Of a DNA stretch of 64,000 bases, positions 63,432 through 64,000 are shown piece after piece. The position numbers and the translations under genes are program-made. Source of the DNA: Thalassovita autumnalis (lineage in GTDB: Bacteria; Pseudomonadota; Alphaproteobacteria; Rhodobacterales; Rhodobacteraceae); contig NZ_CYSB01000026.1 in NCBI RefSeq assembly GCF_001458255.1, positions 124,001-188,000 of the forward strand. Direction: 5' to 3'. Every line of letters starts with the position of its first letter. Position 1 is the stretch's first letter. The notes beneath the pieces were generated by a model that worked only from the letters and a program-made list of their open reading frames with translations, did no database searches and was not told the origin of the DNA.

Positions 63432-64000
63432 ATGGTTGAGCAGTCGAAACGATTTCGCCGTGGCATGCGGCAGCGCCCAGCGAAGGCGCCAGAAGAGGCC
63501 CCGGTTGACCCACCGGTGGAGGCCTCTGTTGAGGTGCCGGCGGAGGTGACTGATGCTGCGCCCGTTCAACGCCGTGGCCTGTTGTCGGGCAGTGGCCGCT
63601 CCGCCGAAGAGATTGCCCGCGAAGACCGTGCCCTGCGCTCCGCCTTCCCATTTCTGGATCTGGATGATGTTGAGGCGGACGCATCGGAACTGGCGGAAGA
63701 GGTTGCGCCCGTCGCTGTACCTGAACCGCTGATCCTCAACCCTGAATCGGAAGTGACCCCTGAGCCGGAGACAGAGCAGCCTTCAGAACAGCCGCCGGGG
63801 GATGACGGTTGGAATGATCTGGGTCCGATGCCGGTGCAGCGTCAGCAAATGATGCGCAATCTGATCATCACTGCCAGCCGCAAAAACCCGGTGCATGCCG
63901 CCTTTGACGTGCTGCGCGCCCGTTTGGTGCAGGCGCTGAGTGACAATGGATGGCGCCGGGTGGCGATCACCTCCCCCACGCGGGATTGTGGCAAAACCTT
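63432..64000 (+). CDS. CpsD/CapB-type polysaccharide tyrosine kinase, partial
   Basis: The frame is open from ATG 63432 to the window end, so 189 residues are seen. The first about 125 residues are rich in E, P and V and look disordered (VEVPAEVTDAAPVQRR, PEPETEQPSEQPPGDD). Then comes PVHAAFDVLRARLVQAL and the start of a P-loop, VAITSPTRDCGKT, as in CpsD/CapB BY-kinases. AAGGTAAAG precedes the ATG. It is a soluble partner for a Wzz-type protein expected further downstream. Confidence 0.75.
   Translation, partial: MVEQSKRFRRGMRQRPAKAPEEAPVDPPVEASVEVPAEVTDAAPVQRRGLLSGSGRSAEEIAREDRALRSAFPFLDLDDVEADASELAEEVAPVAVPEPLILNPESEVTPEPETEQPSEQPPGDDGWNDLGPMPVQRQQMMRNLIITASRKNPVHAAFDVLRARLVQALSDNGWRRVAITSPTRDCGKT

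Overview
The window is chromosomal DNA of a GC-rich alphaproteobacterium, most likely a member of the Rhodobacteraceae (Roseobacter group). This rests on the gene order rpsT-dnaA-dnaN-recF with gyrB nearby, the lptC-lptA-lptB-hpf-ptsN block, the complete C-P lyase locus with DUF1045 and hexapeptide-transferase genes, clustered GANTC (CcrM-type) sites beside dnaA, and the general style of the proteins. No insertion sequence, prophage, CRISPR array, tRNA or rRNA gene was seen. It looks like a core-chromosome segment close to dnaA that is interleaved with surface-polysaccharide genes.

Layout. (1) 0-8.7 kb, + strand: cysQ, galU, four glycosyltransferases (GT2, GT4, GT2-like, GT14/Branch) and a two-part sulfotransferase, which together suggest a sulfated surface glycan. 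(2) 8.7-12.6 kb, - strand: the lipopolysaccharide transport genes lptC-lptA-lptB with hpf, ptsN and an RNase D-like exonuclease. (3) 12.6-13.2 kb: an AT-richer, structured gap that may hold a non-coding RNA. (4) 13.2-20.2 kb: an Asp/Glu racemase, an orphan response regulator, an IclR regulator divergent from malate synthase G (glcB) plus a GlcG-like gene, a CMD-family protein and two exported proteins of unknown role. (5) 20.4-24.9 kb, + strand: a polysaccharide polymerization unit (small membrane-anchored protein, O-antigen ligase/Wzy-like protein, Wzc-like co-polymerase with kinase domain). (6) 24.9-35.8 kb, - strand: rpsT, dnaA, dnaN, recF, then a sugar epimerase, an initiating sugar-phosphate transferase and a WbpM/FlaA1-type dehydratase, then gyrB. 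The first two polysaccharide genes overlap recF or each other, so they probably share its transcript. (7) 36-41 kb: enoyl-CoA hydratase, mutM, ubiE-ubiB and a small-molecule kinase-like protein.

(8) 41-55.6 kb is a complete phosphonate-use locus. phnG-H-I-J-K-L-N-M (C-P lyase) lies on the - strand. phnF (regulator) and a second, divergent PhnM run the other way. The transporter phnC-D-E1-E2 and a hexapeptide acetyltransferase follow. A well-matched three-unit Pho box at 50655-50683 points at a short unannotated transcript that ends at a strong terminator at 50777-50807. This is the best candidate here for an undescribed element, a phosphate-starvation small RNA. (9) 55.7-64 kb: a second polysaccharide cluster (WecG/TagA, Gfo/Idh/MocA oxidoreductase, epimerase, GT4, GT2, a fused oxidoreductase-epimerase) and the start of a CpsD-type kinase cut by the window end.

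Gene names come from reading protein motifs and gene order. No database search was run. Several start codons were moved from the longest possible reading to the one with a good ribosome binding site, as stated in each entry.
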